A DNA stretch of 60,857 nucleotides from Desulfobacterales bacterium (GTDB taxonomy: Bacteria; Desulfobacterota; Desulfobacteria; Desulfobacterales; UBA2156), in contig JALVQN010000217.1 in assembly GCA_027025555.1 (NCBI GenBank), positions 1 through 60,857 on the forward strand, given 5' to 3'. Each line of letters opens with the position of its first letter. Within the stretch, counting starts at the first letter, position 1. Under the pieces are notes generated by a model. It ran no database searches, had not been told where the DNA came from, and saw nothing but the letters and a program-made list of their open reading frames with translations. Shown here one piece after another: positions 1-9,157 of the stretch. The position numbers were made by a program, and so were the translations under genes.

Positions 1-83
1 AAAGGTCAAAACACGGCTCCGGCCACCTGAACGCAACCCCAAAACCGGAACGAACGGCTCATCCCCTCATGTCCCAAACATGA

Positions 84-1379
84 ATCGCTCAGATTAGGAA
101 TGCAAAAAACGTGCAATTCTACCGCTGTCGATTTGTCTGCAATCAGGCCTATAAAGGGGGTGCCATTGCTTTTATGGCCGGAGGCTCCGAACCGTCCCTG
201 TTAGAGACTGAAGAATGCCTCCTGGATGAAAATACCGCGCACCAGGCGGGCGGAGGAATATACTGCACGGGCTCAATGGGAAACCTCATCCTCCAAAGAA
301 CCACCGTGTCGGGTAACAGAGCTTCGACTGTGGGAGGCGGCATTTTTTCGAGTGACTTTTCCTCTGTGTCTCTCCACACTTCCACCTTCTACCACAATCA
401 CGCCTCCGCGGGTGCGGAAATAAGGGCCCTCGATACGTCTGTGGCTTTGAATTACGTCACCCTGGTCGCTGCCGACCCTTTGAATGCATCCAATCCTTCT
501 CTTTTTTTTGGAGGATCCTGGAGCTCCCTTCATCTGTATGACACCATCCTTTGGGGAAATTGCCAGGATGTGGTGCTGTCTGGCACCTCTAAAAAGAACA
601 TGGGAGATCCATTGCGTACCTGCGGCCTGGGAAATTTTGATATCCTTGTGGATACGGATCCCTTGCTGCGGCCCCTGGCTAACTACGGCGGACCCACGCC
701 GACGGCCCCTCCGGCGTATGGCAGCGTGGCCATCGACCCGCCTTGGAATCTGACCAATTGCCCCTGGCCGGACCAGAGAGGCGTGGACCGGCCCCAGGAC
801 GGCAACGGGGACGGGGTGGCCAAATGTGACATCGGCGCGGTGGAGGTGCGCCCCCTGGACCTCAGGCCCTGGTGGCTGAGCCATCACGCAAAGATAGAGC
901 TCATCAACTTTTCTGAAAGCGCCTGCGACCATTTCAAAAACGGTGTGATCACCCAGATCCACGTGGAATTGTATGTCCTGGATGAAAGCCGGGACACGCC
1001 CTGGTTCTGGGATGAATTCGACTTCGACGGTCCCATCGGGCCCGGGGAATCGGACACGTTTTCCTTTGATTGGCCCATGCATAAGGAAGAGCCCGGCGCG
1101 AATGCCCGGCTGTTTTGGACCCTGACACTGACCCTTGAGGTCCCGGGGGAGACCGCCACAGAGGCCGTCAGGGGCTATCGTCCCACGCCCCCACCCACGC
1201 CCCAGAATCCTCAACGCTTTACCCTGTGGGCCTTTGATACGGACACCCCCCGGTTCCGGGAACAGCCGCCTCAGGTACCGGTGGACGTGGATGAAAACCA
1301 TCGCCGGGCAACATTTTTTCTCTTCGGACCCGGGTGCCCGGAGTCGCCGGTGGGCAGGGCCTGTTTCCATGTGAGATAA
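84..1379 (+). CDS. Beta-helix / choice-of-anchor Q type surface protein, 5' end unclear
   Basis: The protein opens with right-handed beta-helix-like rungs rich in 'GGGIYC' and 'GGGIFSS' turns. A choice-of-anchor-Q-type segment follows (GGPTPTAPPAYGSVAID, then DQRGVDRPQDGNGDG and CDIGAVEV). The last ~170 residues are an unrecognised domain. Such proteins are usually exported, and this one probably sits at the surface. The first usable start is GTG at 111, which has no ribosome-binding site. The frame stays open back to a TGA at 81-83, and the translated stretch from 84 (IAQIRNAKNVQFYRC) already looks like a helix rung. The visible gene is therefore probably the C-terminal part of a longer one, cut by an upstream stop or frameshift. 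No signal peptide is visible. Confidence 0.6.
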   Translation: MAQIRNAKNVQFYRCRFVCNQAYKGGAIAFMAGGSEPSLLETEECLLDENTAHQAGGGIYCTGSMGNLILQRTTVSGNRASTVGGGIFSSDFSSVSLHTSTFYHNHASAGAEIRALDTSVALNYVTLVAADPLNASNPSLFFGGSWSSLHLYDTILWGNCQDVVLSGTSKKNMGDPLRTCGLGNFDILVDTDPLLRPLANYGGPTPTAPPAYGSVAIDPPWNLTNCPWPDQRGVDRPQDGNGDGVAKCDIGAVEVRPLDLRPWWLSHHAKIELINFSESACDHFKNGVITQIHVELYVLDESRDTPWFWDEFDFDGPIGPGESDTFSFDWPMHKEEPGANARLFWTLTLTLEVPGETATEAVRGYRPTPPPTPQNPQRFTLWAFDTDTPRFREQPPQVPVDVDENHRRATFFLFGPGCPESPVGRACFHVR

Positions 1380-1468
1380 AAGGGGCCTTCGGGTGGATAT
1401 AAGAAGCCCGCCCCCGCCACCGAGGATCAGGAAACGCCCTGCTTAAAAAGAAAAGAGGTAAGGTGTAA

Positions 1469-2359
1469 ATGGAAACTTATCTCTGGATGCCGGGAATCGG
1501 ACTGGCGGCCCTGATCGCCACCTGGCGCTGGTGGTTTCTGGAGTTGATGGTTCCAAAGACCCTGGGGCGATGGCTCCTCGCCACCTGTTATCTTGTCCCG
1601 GTGGGGGCCCTTTTTTTCCTGGGCATTGGCGTGGACCTGAAAAAAACACCCTCTCCGGCAGGCGTGGCCTTCATTGCGGCCTTTTTGCTCGGCGTGTGGT
1701 TTCTGACGGGACTGCCCATGGCCATGTTCAAGCCCTTTGGCGCCATCGAAAGCCGAAAGGTGCGGCGGGCCTATGCAAAAAGGCACGGCCTTTCTTTTGA
1801 GGAAAGGCGAATCGACACCCACCTGCTTCCCGGTGTCACAGGTCTTTTCAGCCGCCGGCTGCGCAACGTGCTTGCGGTTGCCGGCAACGCCTATATCGCC
1901 ACGACGCTGCGATCCGTCACGGACCGGGACCGGGAGACGACCCTTTGCCGGGGCTTCGACTTCATCGCCGTGCAGGGGCTGCCCCTTAAAGGCCTGGGGA
2001 TCGTCGTCCATGAACGGCGCGAGTACCCGCCGGAAAAAGGGGAGATTCAATGGAGATTCAAGGGGGAAGTCTTCCGCATGCCCTTGGCTGAAGCCCTTGG
2101 GGTGATGAAAACCGGCGGCCGAAGCGTTCGCGGCGGCAACCAGGGTCCCCGGGAGGTCGTCGATGCCGTTCTGGAGACCGCAGCCGGCGGATCCATGGCA
2201 ATCTTGTCCCTTTTGAAGCGCTTGTACCTTTTCAACGGACGCATCACCCTGGAGCTGGAGTACCTCGACACGGAACAGAAGCTTTCCCAAGGGGTTCGCT
2301 GCGCCAAGAGGCTCGCCGCTTGGCATCCGCCGCCATCCCTTTTCGGCGAAGATTCTTAA
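1469..2359 (+). CDS. Unrecognised membrane-anchored protein
   Basis: A protein of 296 residues. The first ~85 residues hold three hydrophobic segments (around residues 5-25, 33-55 and 63-85). A soluble, basic domain of about 200 residues follows, with no motif I recognise. A purine-rich stretch (AAAGAAAAGAGGTAAGG) precedes the ATG. It points tail-to-tail at the metalloprotease gene, with 43 bases between the stops. Function unknown; the shape suggests a cytoplasmic domain held at the inner membrane. Confidence 0.6.
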   Translation: METYLWMPGIGLAALIATWRWWFLELMVPKTLGRWLLATCYLVPVGALFFLGIGVDLKKTPSPAGVAFIAAFLLGVWFLTGLPMAMFKPFGAIESRKVRRAYAKRHGLSFEERRIDTHLLPGVTGLFSRRLRNVLAVAGNAYIATTLRSVTDRDRETTLCRGFDFIAVQGLPLKGLGIVVHERREYPPEKGEIQWRFKGEVFRMPLAEALGVMKTGGRSVRGGNQGPREVVDAVLETAAGGSMAILSLLKRLYLFNGRITLELEYLDTEQKLSQGVRCAKRLAAWHPPPSLFGEDS

Positions 2360-2402
2360 AGGCCGCGGCGCACGGCGGCAGACAAGCTGTCGGGTTTGCG
2401 GA

Positions 2403-3938
2403 TTATTCGACGCTGGCCCTTTCGATGCGCACATACCAGCGCCGCTTTTCCTTTTTACTTTTCACCCGAACGGGGGTGGGGACGGTGATGAAATCCCCGG
2501 CCTTGATCTTTTGGGAGACTTTGAACCGGAGTTTGTCTTTAAAGTTTCTGGACAAAACGAGGGAAAGGTTGGAAACCGTCACCGTGGTGGCATTTTTGAT
2601 GAACACGTGAAGGCGTCCGCCGCGTTCCTTCAGGTAGCACGTGAGATACCGGCCCGGGTGCCGGGGCAGGTCCAGGCGGTGGAGCATCCGCATGGCGGCC
2701 TTTCCGGATTCGGACCGGGCGTTGGCCGCTTTTCTAAAAAGCGCCACGGCCTTTTTTTTGTCTCCTTCGCGCAAGGCGATTTGTCCCAGGAAAAAATGGG
2801 CGTCGGAGGTGGGATACAGGTCGATGCTTTTGTTGAAGTCCCGACGGGCCAGGGCGTAATGCCCCATGGCGGCGTGGAGCCGCCCCCGTTCCAGGGGATG
2901 CCGGAAAAAGGTGGGATCCCTCCGGATGGCCTCGTTGAAGGCGGCCAGGGCGGCCCTTCGATCTCCCCCGAGGGAAAGGGCCGATCCCAAAAGGCCGTAA
3001 AAGAGCGCTTCTTCCGGTTCTATGGCAAGGGCCCTGCGGGCCAGGGCGCGGGCTTTATGGGCCTTGCCTTTTTTCAAGGCCGCAAGCCCCTTGTCGTACA
3101 TGGCGTAAGCGGCCTTGGTTTTCAACAGTTTTGCGATTTTTTCCCGATAGCGCCGGACCCCGCGCTCCCGGCGGCCGCCGGCGAGCTTGGCCGCTGTTTC
3201 CCTGTTTTTTTCAAGACGCTCGGCAGTGGGGGGGTGGGTGGAGAGCAGCCCCTCGAGCCAGCTTTTCTTTTTCTTTTTGGCCATCTCCAGGAACTTTTCC
3301 TGGAGGCTCACGGCGGCTTCAGGATCGTATCCGGCCCGGTTCAGGTATAAGATGGAATAATAATCGGCTTCCAACTCGTCTTCCCGGGAATAGGCCTGCT
3401 TGATCAGTGTTGTCCCCACCACCGCGGATCCCACGGCCAGCACCGAGAAATCACTCCCGCCGGCGGCGATGGCGGCTGCGGTGACCAGGCCTTGAAACAC
3501 CAGGTTTCTTTGGGCGCTCTTGGCGCCGTGGCGTGCGGCGGCGTGGACGATTTCATGGGCCAGCACGGCGGCCAGCTCGGCTTCACTGTCCAATTCCACG
3601 AGCAATCCCCGGGTGATGGCGATCTTGCCGCCGGGAAGGGCCCAGGCATTGGGTGTGGAGTTGTTCAGGATCACAAATTCATAGGCAAGCACCCGATCGC
3701 TGATGCGGGCGATCCGGTTTCCCACCTGCCGGACGTAGCGGCTCAAGTCCGGATCCAGGAGATAATCGCCGCCGGACATCTGACGGGAAGGCCGGTATTG
3801 CTTTTCCCCGATATCCTTTTCCATGGATTCGGACAAAAGCACCAGTTCCTTTTTGTGCGTGACCGGGTTGGCGGCGCATCCGTAAAGGCCCAGCAGCGCC
3901 AAAAGCAGGGCAATCAGACGGATGGGTTTTGTTTGCAT
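2403..3938 (-). CDS. M48-family zinc metalloprotease lipoprotein with TPR repeats (BepA-like)
   Basis: A 511-residue protein with a lipoprotein signal (hydrophobic run, lipobox ending LYGC, lipidated Cys21). The M48 peptidase domain contains HEIVH at residues 128-132, whose two histidines bind zinc, and a downstream glutamate in REDELEADYY as the likely third ligand. TPR-like helical repeats fill roughly residues 275-420, and a C-terminal extension ends the protein. Periplasmic relatives such as BepA take part in outer-membrane protein quality control, and LptD is a known BepA client in E. coli. Whether this one acts on the LptD encoded in this window is inference. Family assignment is firm; the exact orthologue is not. 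Confidence 0.88.
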   Translation of the reverse strand: MQTKPIRLIALLLALLGLYGCAANPVTHKKELVLLSESMEKDIGEKQYRPSRQMSGGDYLLDPDLSRYVRQVGNRIARISDRVLAYEFVILNNSTPNAWALPGGKIAITRGLLVELDSEAELAAVLAHEIVHAAARHGAKSAQRNLVFQGLVTAAAIAAGGSDFSVLAVGSAVVGTTLIKQAYSREDELEADYYSILYLNRAGYDPEAAVSLQEKFLEMAKKKKKSWLEGLLSTHPPTAERLEKNRETAAKLAGGRRERGVRRYREKIAKLLKTKAAYAMYDKGLAALKKGKAHKARALARRALAIEPEEALFYGLLGSALSLGGDRRAALAAFNEAIRRDPTFFRHPLERGRLHAAMGHYALARRDFNKSIDLYPTSDAHFFLGQIALREGDKKKAVALFRKAANARSESGKAAMRMLHRLDLPRHPGRYLTCYLKERGGRLHVFIKNATTVTVSNLSLVLSRNFKDKLRFKVSQKIKAGDFITVPTPVRVKSKKEKRRWYVRIERASVE

Positions 3939-3967
3939 GGATCGGTCGAGGGCTTTTACGGGACGAT

Positions 3968-4435
3968 TCAGTCCCCCATCTTGGCCATATAGTCGTCGTA
4001 AAGGGTTTCCAGGGTGAGCTTGTGTTTGGCCTCTTCCTGGCAGAGGATCTTGAAGACCTTCTTGGCGGCCTCGGTTTCCGCCTGCCCGAGGAGGTCGTTG
4101 TACAGGGCCAATGCCTTTTCCTCCCGCTTCATGGCCAGCATGAGGATTTCATGGTAGCCCATGTCCTCGTGGTATTCGGTGTCCACCACATAATTGCTTC
4201 GTTTGATATCCGGAATCCATTTGAACCGATAGGACTCCACCATGGAGTCGGCCTGGCCGGTCTTGATTTTGGTCAAAAGCTCCACGTGCTTTTTTTCCTG
4301 CTCCACGAAATCGGCAAACATCTCCCTGGAACCGGGCAGGGACTCTTTTTGGGAAAGATCGCGGTAAAAGGCAACGGCTTCTTTCTCCCTTTCAATGGCA
4401 AAATCGAGGATTTCTTCCACACTGTTAAACTTCAT
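3968..4435 (-). CDS. Ferritin-like diiron protein (rubrerythrin family, no rubredoxin domain)
   Basis: A 155-residue four-helix protein. Carboxylate/histidine motifs typical of the ferritin-like superfamily are visible: EREKEAVAFY, EQEKKH, KREEKALALY and CQEEAKH. It lacks the Cys4 rubredoxin tail of classical rubrerythrin. Members usually handle peroxide or iron in anaerobes. The start at 4435 (MKFNSVEE) follows a good AGGAAAAG ribosome-binding site; a longer open frame back to 4606 has no such support and overlaps the promoter region. It is divergent from hdrC. Confidence 0.85.
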   Translation of the reverse strand: MKFNSVEEILDFAIEREKEAVAFYRDLSQKESLPGSREMFADFVEQEKKHVELLTKIKTGQADSMVESYRFKWIPDIKRSNYVVDTEYHEDMGYHEILMLAMKREEKALALYNDLLGQAETEAAKKVFKILCQEEAKHKLTLETLYDDYMAKMGD

Positions 4436-4484
4436 GGGCTTTTCCTTTCTTTCGTATGGGATGATCGGCATGAGCCATTGATTC

Positions 4485-4513
4485 TCTGTAAAAAGTATCG
4501 TTTCAGATGTCAA
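4485..4513 (-). promoter_or_regulatory. Candidate sigma70-type promoter for the ferritin-like gene
   Basis: On the minus strand TTGACA (4508-4513) is followed after 17 bases by TACAGA (4485-4490). The start codon lies about 50 bases further on. The -35 box is a perfect consensus; the -10 box is weak. It overlaps one of three CTTGACA heptamers in the divergent region. Confidence 0.45.
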
Positions 4514-4561
4514 GATTTGTCCATGAAAAACGCTTGACACGAAATGAAAATTTATGTCAAG
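4508..4561. repeat. Three CTTGACA heptamers in the ferritin/hdrC divergent region
   Basis: CTTGACA occurs at 4508-4514 (minus), 4533-4539 (plus) and 4555-4561 (minus). The last two form an inverted repeat with 15 AT-rich bases between them. The arms resemble a -35 hexamer, but no good -10 lies at the right distance from the plus-strand copy. They may be regulator-binding sites for hdrC or the ferritin-like gene, or simply promoter parts. Confidence 0.4.
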
Positions 4562-4616
4562 GTACCCTCTTCGCCTTTTTGCGGCAACCCCAAATCCGCC
4601 GACCAAGGAGTGTGTG

Positions 4617-5231
4617 ATGACAGTGCCCGTTCACGAATACGACCCCCAAGAGGCCCGCTCCCTCATCGAGGAGGTGAGTGAACGTTCCGGGCAGAACCTC
4701 TTGGCATGCTATCAGTGCCGCAGATGCGCCGCCGGATGCCCCGTGGCCGAAGAGACCGAATATGTGACCCCGGACCGGCTGATCCGGAGGATCGCCCTGG
4801 GGGACCGGGAAGGGGCCCTGACGAACGAACTGGTATGGCGCTGTGTTTCCTGTTACACCTGCGGCACCCGGTGCCCCAACGACATCCAGACGGCCCGGAT
4901 CACCGAAACGTTGAAGAAAATGGCCAAGGAAGCCCATCTGGAACCCTTGAGGCCCAGGATCGCCGCCTTTCACAGCGCCTTCATGGCATCCGGCGTCCGG
5001 TGGGGCCGGGTGAACGAGATGGAATTCATGGGGATCTATGAGACGAAAACCGCGTTGGAGTCTCTCAAACGCATGGATCTCAAGGCCGTTGCCGAGGAAC
5101 TGAAGGCCCAGGTCGATTTCGGCCTGGCCATGTTCAAGCATAAACGGATGCACATGGGTCTCCAGATGGCCAAGGGGCGCAAGGAGATCCACCGCCTGAA
5201 AAAGAAGGCGGAGCAAAGAAGAGGGAAATAA
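4617..5231 (+). CDS. hdrC: Heterodisulfide reductase subunit C-like protein
   Basis: A 204-residue iron-sulfur protein. Two CxxCxxCxxxCP motifs at C31/C34/C37/C41 and C76/C79/C82/C86 bind two 4Fe-4S clusters, as in HdrC, which passes electrons between HdrA and HdrB. There are no membrane helices, so it is the soluble HdrC type rather than a QmoC or DsrM type. The ATG at 4617 follows AAGGAG with six bases between. It is the first gene of the hdrC-hdrB-hdrA-mvhD-metV-metF operon, and its TAA overlaps the hdrB ATG by one base. Confidence 0.93.
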   Translation: MTVPVHEYDPQEARSLIEEVSERSGQNLLACYQCRRCAAGCPVAEETEYVTPDRLIRRIALGDREGALTNELVWRCVSCYTCGTRCPNDIQTARITETLKKMAKEAHLEPLRPRIAAFHSAFMASGVRWGRVNEMEFMGIYETKTALESLKRMDLKAVAEELKAQVDFGLAMFKHKRMHMGLQMAKGRKEIHRLKKKAEQRRGK

Positions 5232-6115
5232 TGGATATCGCCTATTATCCCGGTTGTTCCCTGAAAGCCTCTTCCGCCCTGTACGATGTGCAAAGCCGGC
5301 GGGTTTTCGAGGCACTGGGAGTTCATTTGAAGGAGATTGAGGACTGGAACTGCTGCGGCGCCACTTCCGCGGGCAAGGTGGACGATTTCCTGGCCGTGGC
5401 CATGCCGGCGCGCAACCTCGGCATCGCCGAGGCCACGGGATTGAGCGAAATGGTCATTCCCTGTTCGGCGTGTTATTCCAGGACCCTGGTGGCCCAGGCC
5501 CAGTTGGAAAAGGATGCGGACTTGAAGGAGGCCGTCAATGAAGCGCTTGCCGCGAAGGTGACAGGCGGCATCAAGGTTTCTTCCATTTTGGAGGTCCTCC
5601 TTGCCGTGGTGGCCTCGGGGGATATGAAGCAAAAGATCCAAAAGGACAAGAAGATCCTCAAGGCCCTGAAGCCCGCCTGTTATTACGGCTGCCTGCAGAC
5701 CCGATTTCCTTGCGCGGTGCCGGTGCCCGACGACGTGGAGAATCCCCAGGGCATGGAAAAGGTGCTCCGGGCCATCGGGATCCAGGCCATGGACTGGAGC
5801 TACAAAACGGATTGCTGCGGCGCTTCCTCGGCGGTGACGGATGAAGAGGCTGCCGACGCCCTCATGGCCCGGATCGTGAAAGACGCCGTGGCCCGGGGCG
5901 CCCACTGCCTGGTGGTCACATGCCCCATGTGCCAGTTGAACCTGGATGCCCAGCAGGATCGGTTCGGCCCCAAATACGGCATCCAAAAGCGGCTCCCGGT
6001 CTTTTTCATCACCGAAATTTTGGGCCTGGCCATGGGGATGAGCGTGGAGGAACTTCAAATCGACCGCCACCTGACGGACGGCACCCAGTTATTAAAGGAG
6101 TTGGAATGGATATGA
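5231..6115 (+). CDS. hdrB: Heterodisulfide reductase subunit B-like protein
   Basis: A 294-residue protein with the two CCG-type cysteine-rich domains of HdrB. The first has YYPGC near residue 9 and NCCGATSAG near residue 40. The second has CYYGC, DCCGASSAV and TCPMCQLNLD. In methanogen HdrB these cysteines hold two noncubane 4Fe-4S clusters at the heterodisulfide site. In a bacterium without known CoM/CoB the terminal acceptor is unknown, and in this operon electrons may go to MetF instead. The 3' end overlaps the start of hdrA. Confidence 0.93.
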   Translation: MDIAYYPGCSLKASSALYDVQSRRVFEALGVHLKEIEDWNCCGATSAGKVDDFLAVAMPARNLGIAEATGLSEMVIPCSACYSRTLVAQAQLEKDADLKEAVNEALAAKVTGGIKVSSILEVLLAVVASGDMKQKIQKDKKILKALKPACYYGCLQTRFPCAVPVPDDVENPQGMEKVLRAIGIQAMDWSYKTDCCGASSAVTDEEAADALMARIVKDAVARGAHCLVVTCPMCQLNLDAQQDRFGPKYGIQKRLPVFFITEILGLAMGMSVEELQIDRHLTDGTQLLKELEWI

Positions 6116-9100
6116 GCCCAGATACCCCCGACCAGACGACAAAGCGCGGATCGGTGTTGATCGTGGGCGGCGGCATCGGCGGGATGCAGGCCGGCCTCGA
6201 TCTGGCGGACAGCGGCTTCAAGGTCCACATGGTCCAGAGGGACTCTTCCATCGGCGGGACCATGGTCATGCTGGACAAAACCTTCCCCACCGGGGACTGT
6301 TCCATGTGCATGATCTCCCCCAAGATGGTGGATTTGGGCCGGCACATGAACGTGGACATTCATACCCTGGCCACGGTGACCGGGGTGGAAGGGGTGCCCG
6401 GGGACTTCACGGTGAAGATCCGGCAGGAAGCCCGGTATGTGGATCCGGAACTGTGCACCGGGTGCGGCATCTGTGAAGAGAAATGCCCCAAGAAGGTCAC
6501 CAGTGAATACGAGCAGGGATTGACGGTGCGAAAAGCCATCTTTTCCCTATTTCCCCAGGCCCTGCCCAACACCCGGGTGATCGACCGGGACAACTGCATC
6601 TATTTTAAAAAGGGCAAATGCCGGGCCTGTGAAAAGTTCTGTCCCTCCAAGGCCATCCGATTCGAGGATACCCCGAAGGAATTCGAGATTCGGGTGGGCG
6701 CCATCATCCTGGGTCCTGGCCTGGACCGGTACAACCCCCGGGTACGCCAGGAGTTGGGTTTTGAAAGGTGGCCCAATGTGGTGACCTCCATCCAGTTCGA
6801 ACGGATCCTGTCGGCTTCCGGGCCTTACAAGGGGGAGGTGAAGCGACCCGGTGACGGAAAGCATCCCAAACGGGTGGCCTGGATCCAGTGTGTGGGATCC
6901 AGGGACTCTCACAACGCCAACCCCTGGTGCTCTTCTGTCTGCTGCATGTATGCCACCAAGCAGGCCATCATTGCCAAGGAACACGACAGCCGGATCGAGC
7001 CCACCATTTTCTATATGGAGATGCGGGCCTTCGGCAAAGACTTTGACAAGTATGTGAGCCGGGCCAAGGAGGAATTCGGGGTCACCTACCGCCGGGCCAT
7101 GGTCTCGGCGGTGCGCGAGGAGCCCGGCACCGGAAACCTCCTGTTGCGCTATGCCCGGGAGGACGGCATCCTGAAGGACGAGTCCTTCGATCTGGTGGTT
7201 TTGTCCATCGGGTTCCAGCCCCATGCCGATGCCCGCGACTTTGCCGAGATCTTCGGCATCGAACCGAATGCTTACGGCTTTGCCAAAACCACCCAGTTCA
7301 ATCCGGTGGAAACCTCCAGGCCCGGTGTTTATGTCACCGGGATCTACCAGGGGCCCAAGGACATCCCGGAGACCGTCATGCAGGGGAGCGCCGTGGCCGG
7401 ACGGGCCATGGCCCTGCTGGGGGAGGCCCGGGGCACCGAGGTTGCCGAGAAAACACTCCCGCCGGAAAAAGACGTCAAAGACGAGGAACCGCGCATCGGA
7501 CTCTTTGTATGCCACTGCGGCATCAATATCTCCCAAACCGTGGATGTCAAGAAGGTGGCCCAGGAAGGGGCCTCGCTGCCCAACGTGGTCCATTCCGAGG
7601 ATTTGCTCTATGCCTGCGCCCAGGACAGCCAGGAGAAGATCAAGACCCTCGTCAAGGAAAAGAACCTGAACCGGGTGGTGGTGGCTTCCTGCACCCCCCG
7701 CACCCATGAACCCCTCTTCCAGGAGACCATCCGGGATGCCGGGCTCAACAAGTACCTCTTCGAGCTGGCCGACATCCGGGAGCAGTGCTCCTGGTGTCAC
7801 ATGGGGCAGCGGGAGGTGGCCACGGAAAAGGCCATGGATATCGTCAAGATGAATGTGGCAAAAGCCAAGCGATTGGAGCCGGTGGCCTCCGGCTCGGTGG
7901 GCGTCACGCCGGCGGCCCTGATCATCGGCGGCGGGATCGCCGGGATGGTCACGGCCCTGTCCCTGGCGGATCAGGGGTATCACGCCCATATCGTCGAAAA
8001 GGAAGCCCGGCTGGGCGGGCTTTTGAAGGACCTCCATCGCACGCTGGACCAAAGCGATGTCCAAGCCTATTTGAAAGAAACCGTTGCCAAGGTCGACGCC
8101 CATCCCCACGTGACGGCCCATACAGGCACCCAAGTCCAAAAGACCGATGGATTTGTGGGCAATTTCAAGACCCTCCTGACCAACGGCGAAACCCTCGAGC
8201 ACGGCGCCATCGTGATCGCCACCGGTGGCGTGGAATATGAGCCCAGCGAATATCTTTTCGGCCAAAACGACAGGGTGATGACCCAACGGACGCTTGAAAA
8301 GCGCCTGGCCGCGGGCGGCCCCGGAATCGGGGGGCGGTATGTCATGATCCAGTGCGTGGGATCCCGGGAAGAACCTTACAATTACTGTTCCAGGGTCTGC
8401 TGCCAGGATGCCATCAAAAACGCCATCGCCATCAAGGAAAAGGCGCCGGAGGCCCAGGTCACCATCTTGTACCGGGATATCCGTACCTACGGGCTTCGGG
8501 AAGACTACTACAAGAAAGCCCGCGACCTGGGGGTCCTCTTCGTCCTTTACAAGGAGGACCGGAAACCGGTGGTGGAAGAAACCGGTGACGGACTCAGGGT
8601 GAGGGCCTTTGACTATCTGCTGGGAAAGGAGATCGCCTTCAGGGCCGACCATGTGGTGCTTTCGACGGGCTTGAGGCCCCATCCCACCGCGGCCAAGGTT
8701 GGAGAAATGTATAAATTGACACGGAATCCGGAAGGGTACTTCCTGGAGGCCCATGTCAAGCTGAGGCCGGTGGATTTTCCCAGTGAGGGCATTTTTGTCA
8801 CCGGCCTGGCACACGCCCCCAAGAATCTCGATGAAACCATCAGCCAGGCCCTGGCGGCGGCAGGCCGCGCGGGGGTGCTCTTGTCCCATGAACGGCTGGC
8901 GGTTTCCGGGATCATTTCCAAGCATGACCGTGATCTTTGCATGTCCTGTCTCACCTGTTTCCGGGTCTGTCCCTTCGGCTCCCCGTTCATCGATGAAGAC
9001 GGCAAGGTCAGTCATAACGAGGTAAAATGCGTGGGTTGCGGGATCTGTGCATCCGTCTGCCCCATGAAGGCATTTCAGGTCAACAACTTCAGGGACGACC

Positions 9101-9144
9101 AGATCGTGGCGATGATCGACGCCCTGACCGAAAGCGCGTCCTAA
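6106..9144 (+). CDS. hdrA: Double-length HdrA-like FAD/iron-sulfur flavoprotein
   Basis: 1012 residues, about one and a half times a typical single HdrA, because two flavoprotein modules are fused. GGGIGG at 21-26 and GGGIAG at 608-613 are the two dinucleotide-binding loops. A ferredoxin-type motif lies at C117/C120/C123/C127. HdrA-type cysteines follow (CSSVCCMYATKQA, later CSRVCCQDAIKNA). Two more 4Fe-4S motifs close the protein at C945/C948/C951/C955 and C975/C978/C981/C985. HdrA is the flavin-bifurcation site in methanogen Hdr-Mvh complexes. ATG 6106 is preferred because AAGGAG lies five bases upstream; ATG 6112, overlapping the hdrB stop as ATGA, is the alternative. Two FADs per chain are predicted. 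Confidence 0.92.
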   Translation: MDMSPDTPDQTTKRGSVLIVGGGIGGMQAGLDLADSGFKVHMVQRDSSIGGTMVMLDKTFPTGDCSMCMISPKMVDLGRHMNVDIHTLATVTGVEGVPGDFTVKIRQEARYVDPELCTGCGICEEKCPKKVTSEYEQGLTVRKAIFSLFPQALPNTRVIDRDNCIYFKKGKCRACEKFCPSKAIRFEDTPKEFEIRVGAIILGPGLDRYNPRVRQELGFERWPNVVTSIQFERILSASGPYKGEVKRPGDGKHPKRVAWIQCVGSRDSHNANPWCSSVCCMYATKQAIIAKEHDSRIEPTIFYMEMRAFGKDFDKYVSRAKEEFGVTYRRAMVSAVREEPGTGNLLLRYAREDGILKDESFDLVVLSIGFQPHADARDFAEIFGIEPNAYGFAKTTQFNPVETSRPGVYVTGIYQGPKDIPETVMQGSAVAGRAMALLGEARGTEVAEKTLPPEKDVKDEEPRIGLFVCHCGINISQTVDVKKVAQEGASLPNVVHSEDLLYACAQDSQEKIKTLVKEKNLNRVVVASCTPRTHEPLFQETIRDAGLNKYLFELADIREQCSWCHMGQREVATEKAMDIVKMNVAKAKRLEPVASGSVGVTPAALIIGGGIAGMVTALSLADQGYHAHIVEKEARLGGLLKDLHRTLDQSDVQAYLKETVAKVDAHPHVTAHTGTQVQKTDGFVGNFKTLLTNGETLEHGAIVIATGGVEYEPSEYLFGQNDRVMTQRTLEKRLAAGGPGIGGRYVMIQCVGSREEPYNYCSRVCCQDAIKNAIAIKEKAPEAQVTILYRDIRTYGLREDYYKKARDLGVLFVLYKEDRKPVVEETGDGLRVRAFDYLLGKEIAFRADHVVLSTGLRPHPTAAKVGEMYKLTRNPEGYFLEAHVKLRPVDFPSEGIFVTGLAHAPKNLDETISQALAAAGRAGVLLSHERLAVSGIISKHDRDLCMSCLTCFRVCPFGSPFIDEDGKVSHNEVKCVGCGICASVCPMKAFQVNNFRDDQIVAMIDALTESAS

Positions 9145-9157
9145 GGAGGAACCACGG

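Noticed and set aside
273-1370. Long minus-strand open frame opposite the beta-helix gene
   Set aside because: It mirrors the plus-strand gene, has no ribosome-binding site and no recognisable motif; the plus frame carries clear family repeats.
6547-9015. 822-codon minus-strand open frame opposite hdrA
   Set aside because: A shadow frame caused by high GC content; hdrA on the plus strand has all cofactor motifs.
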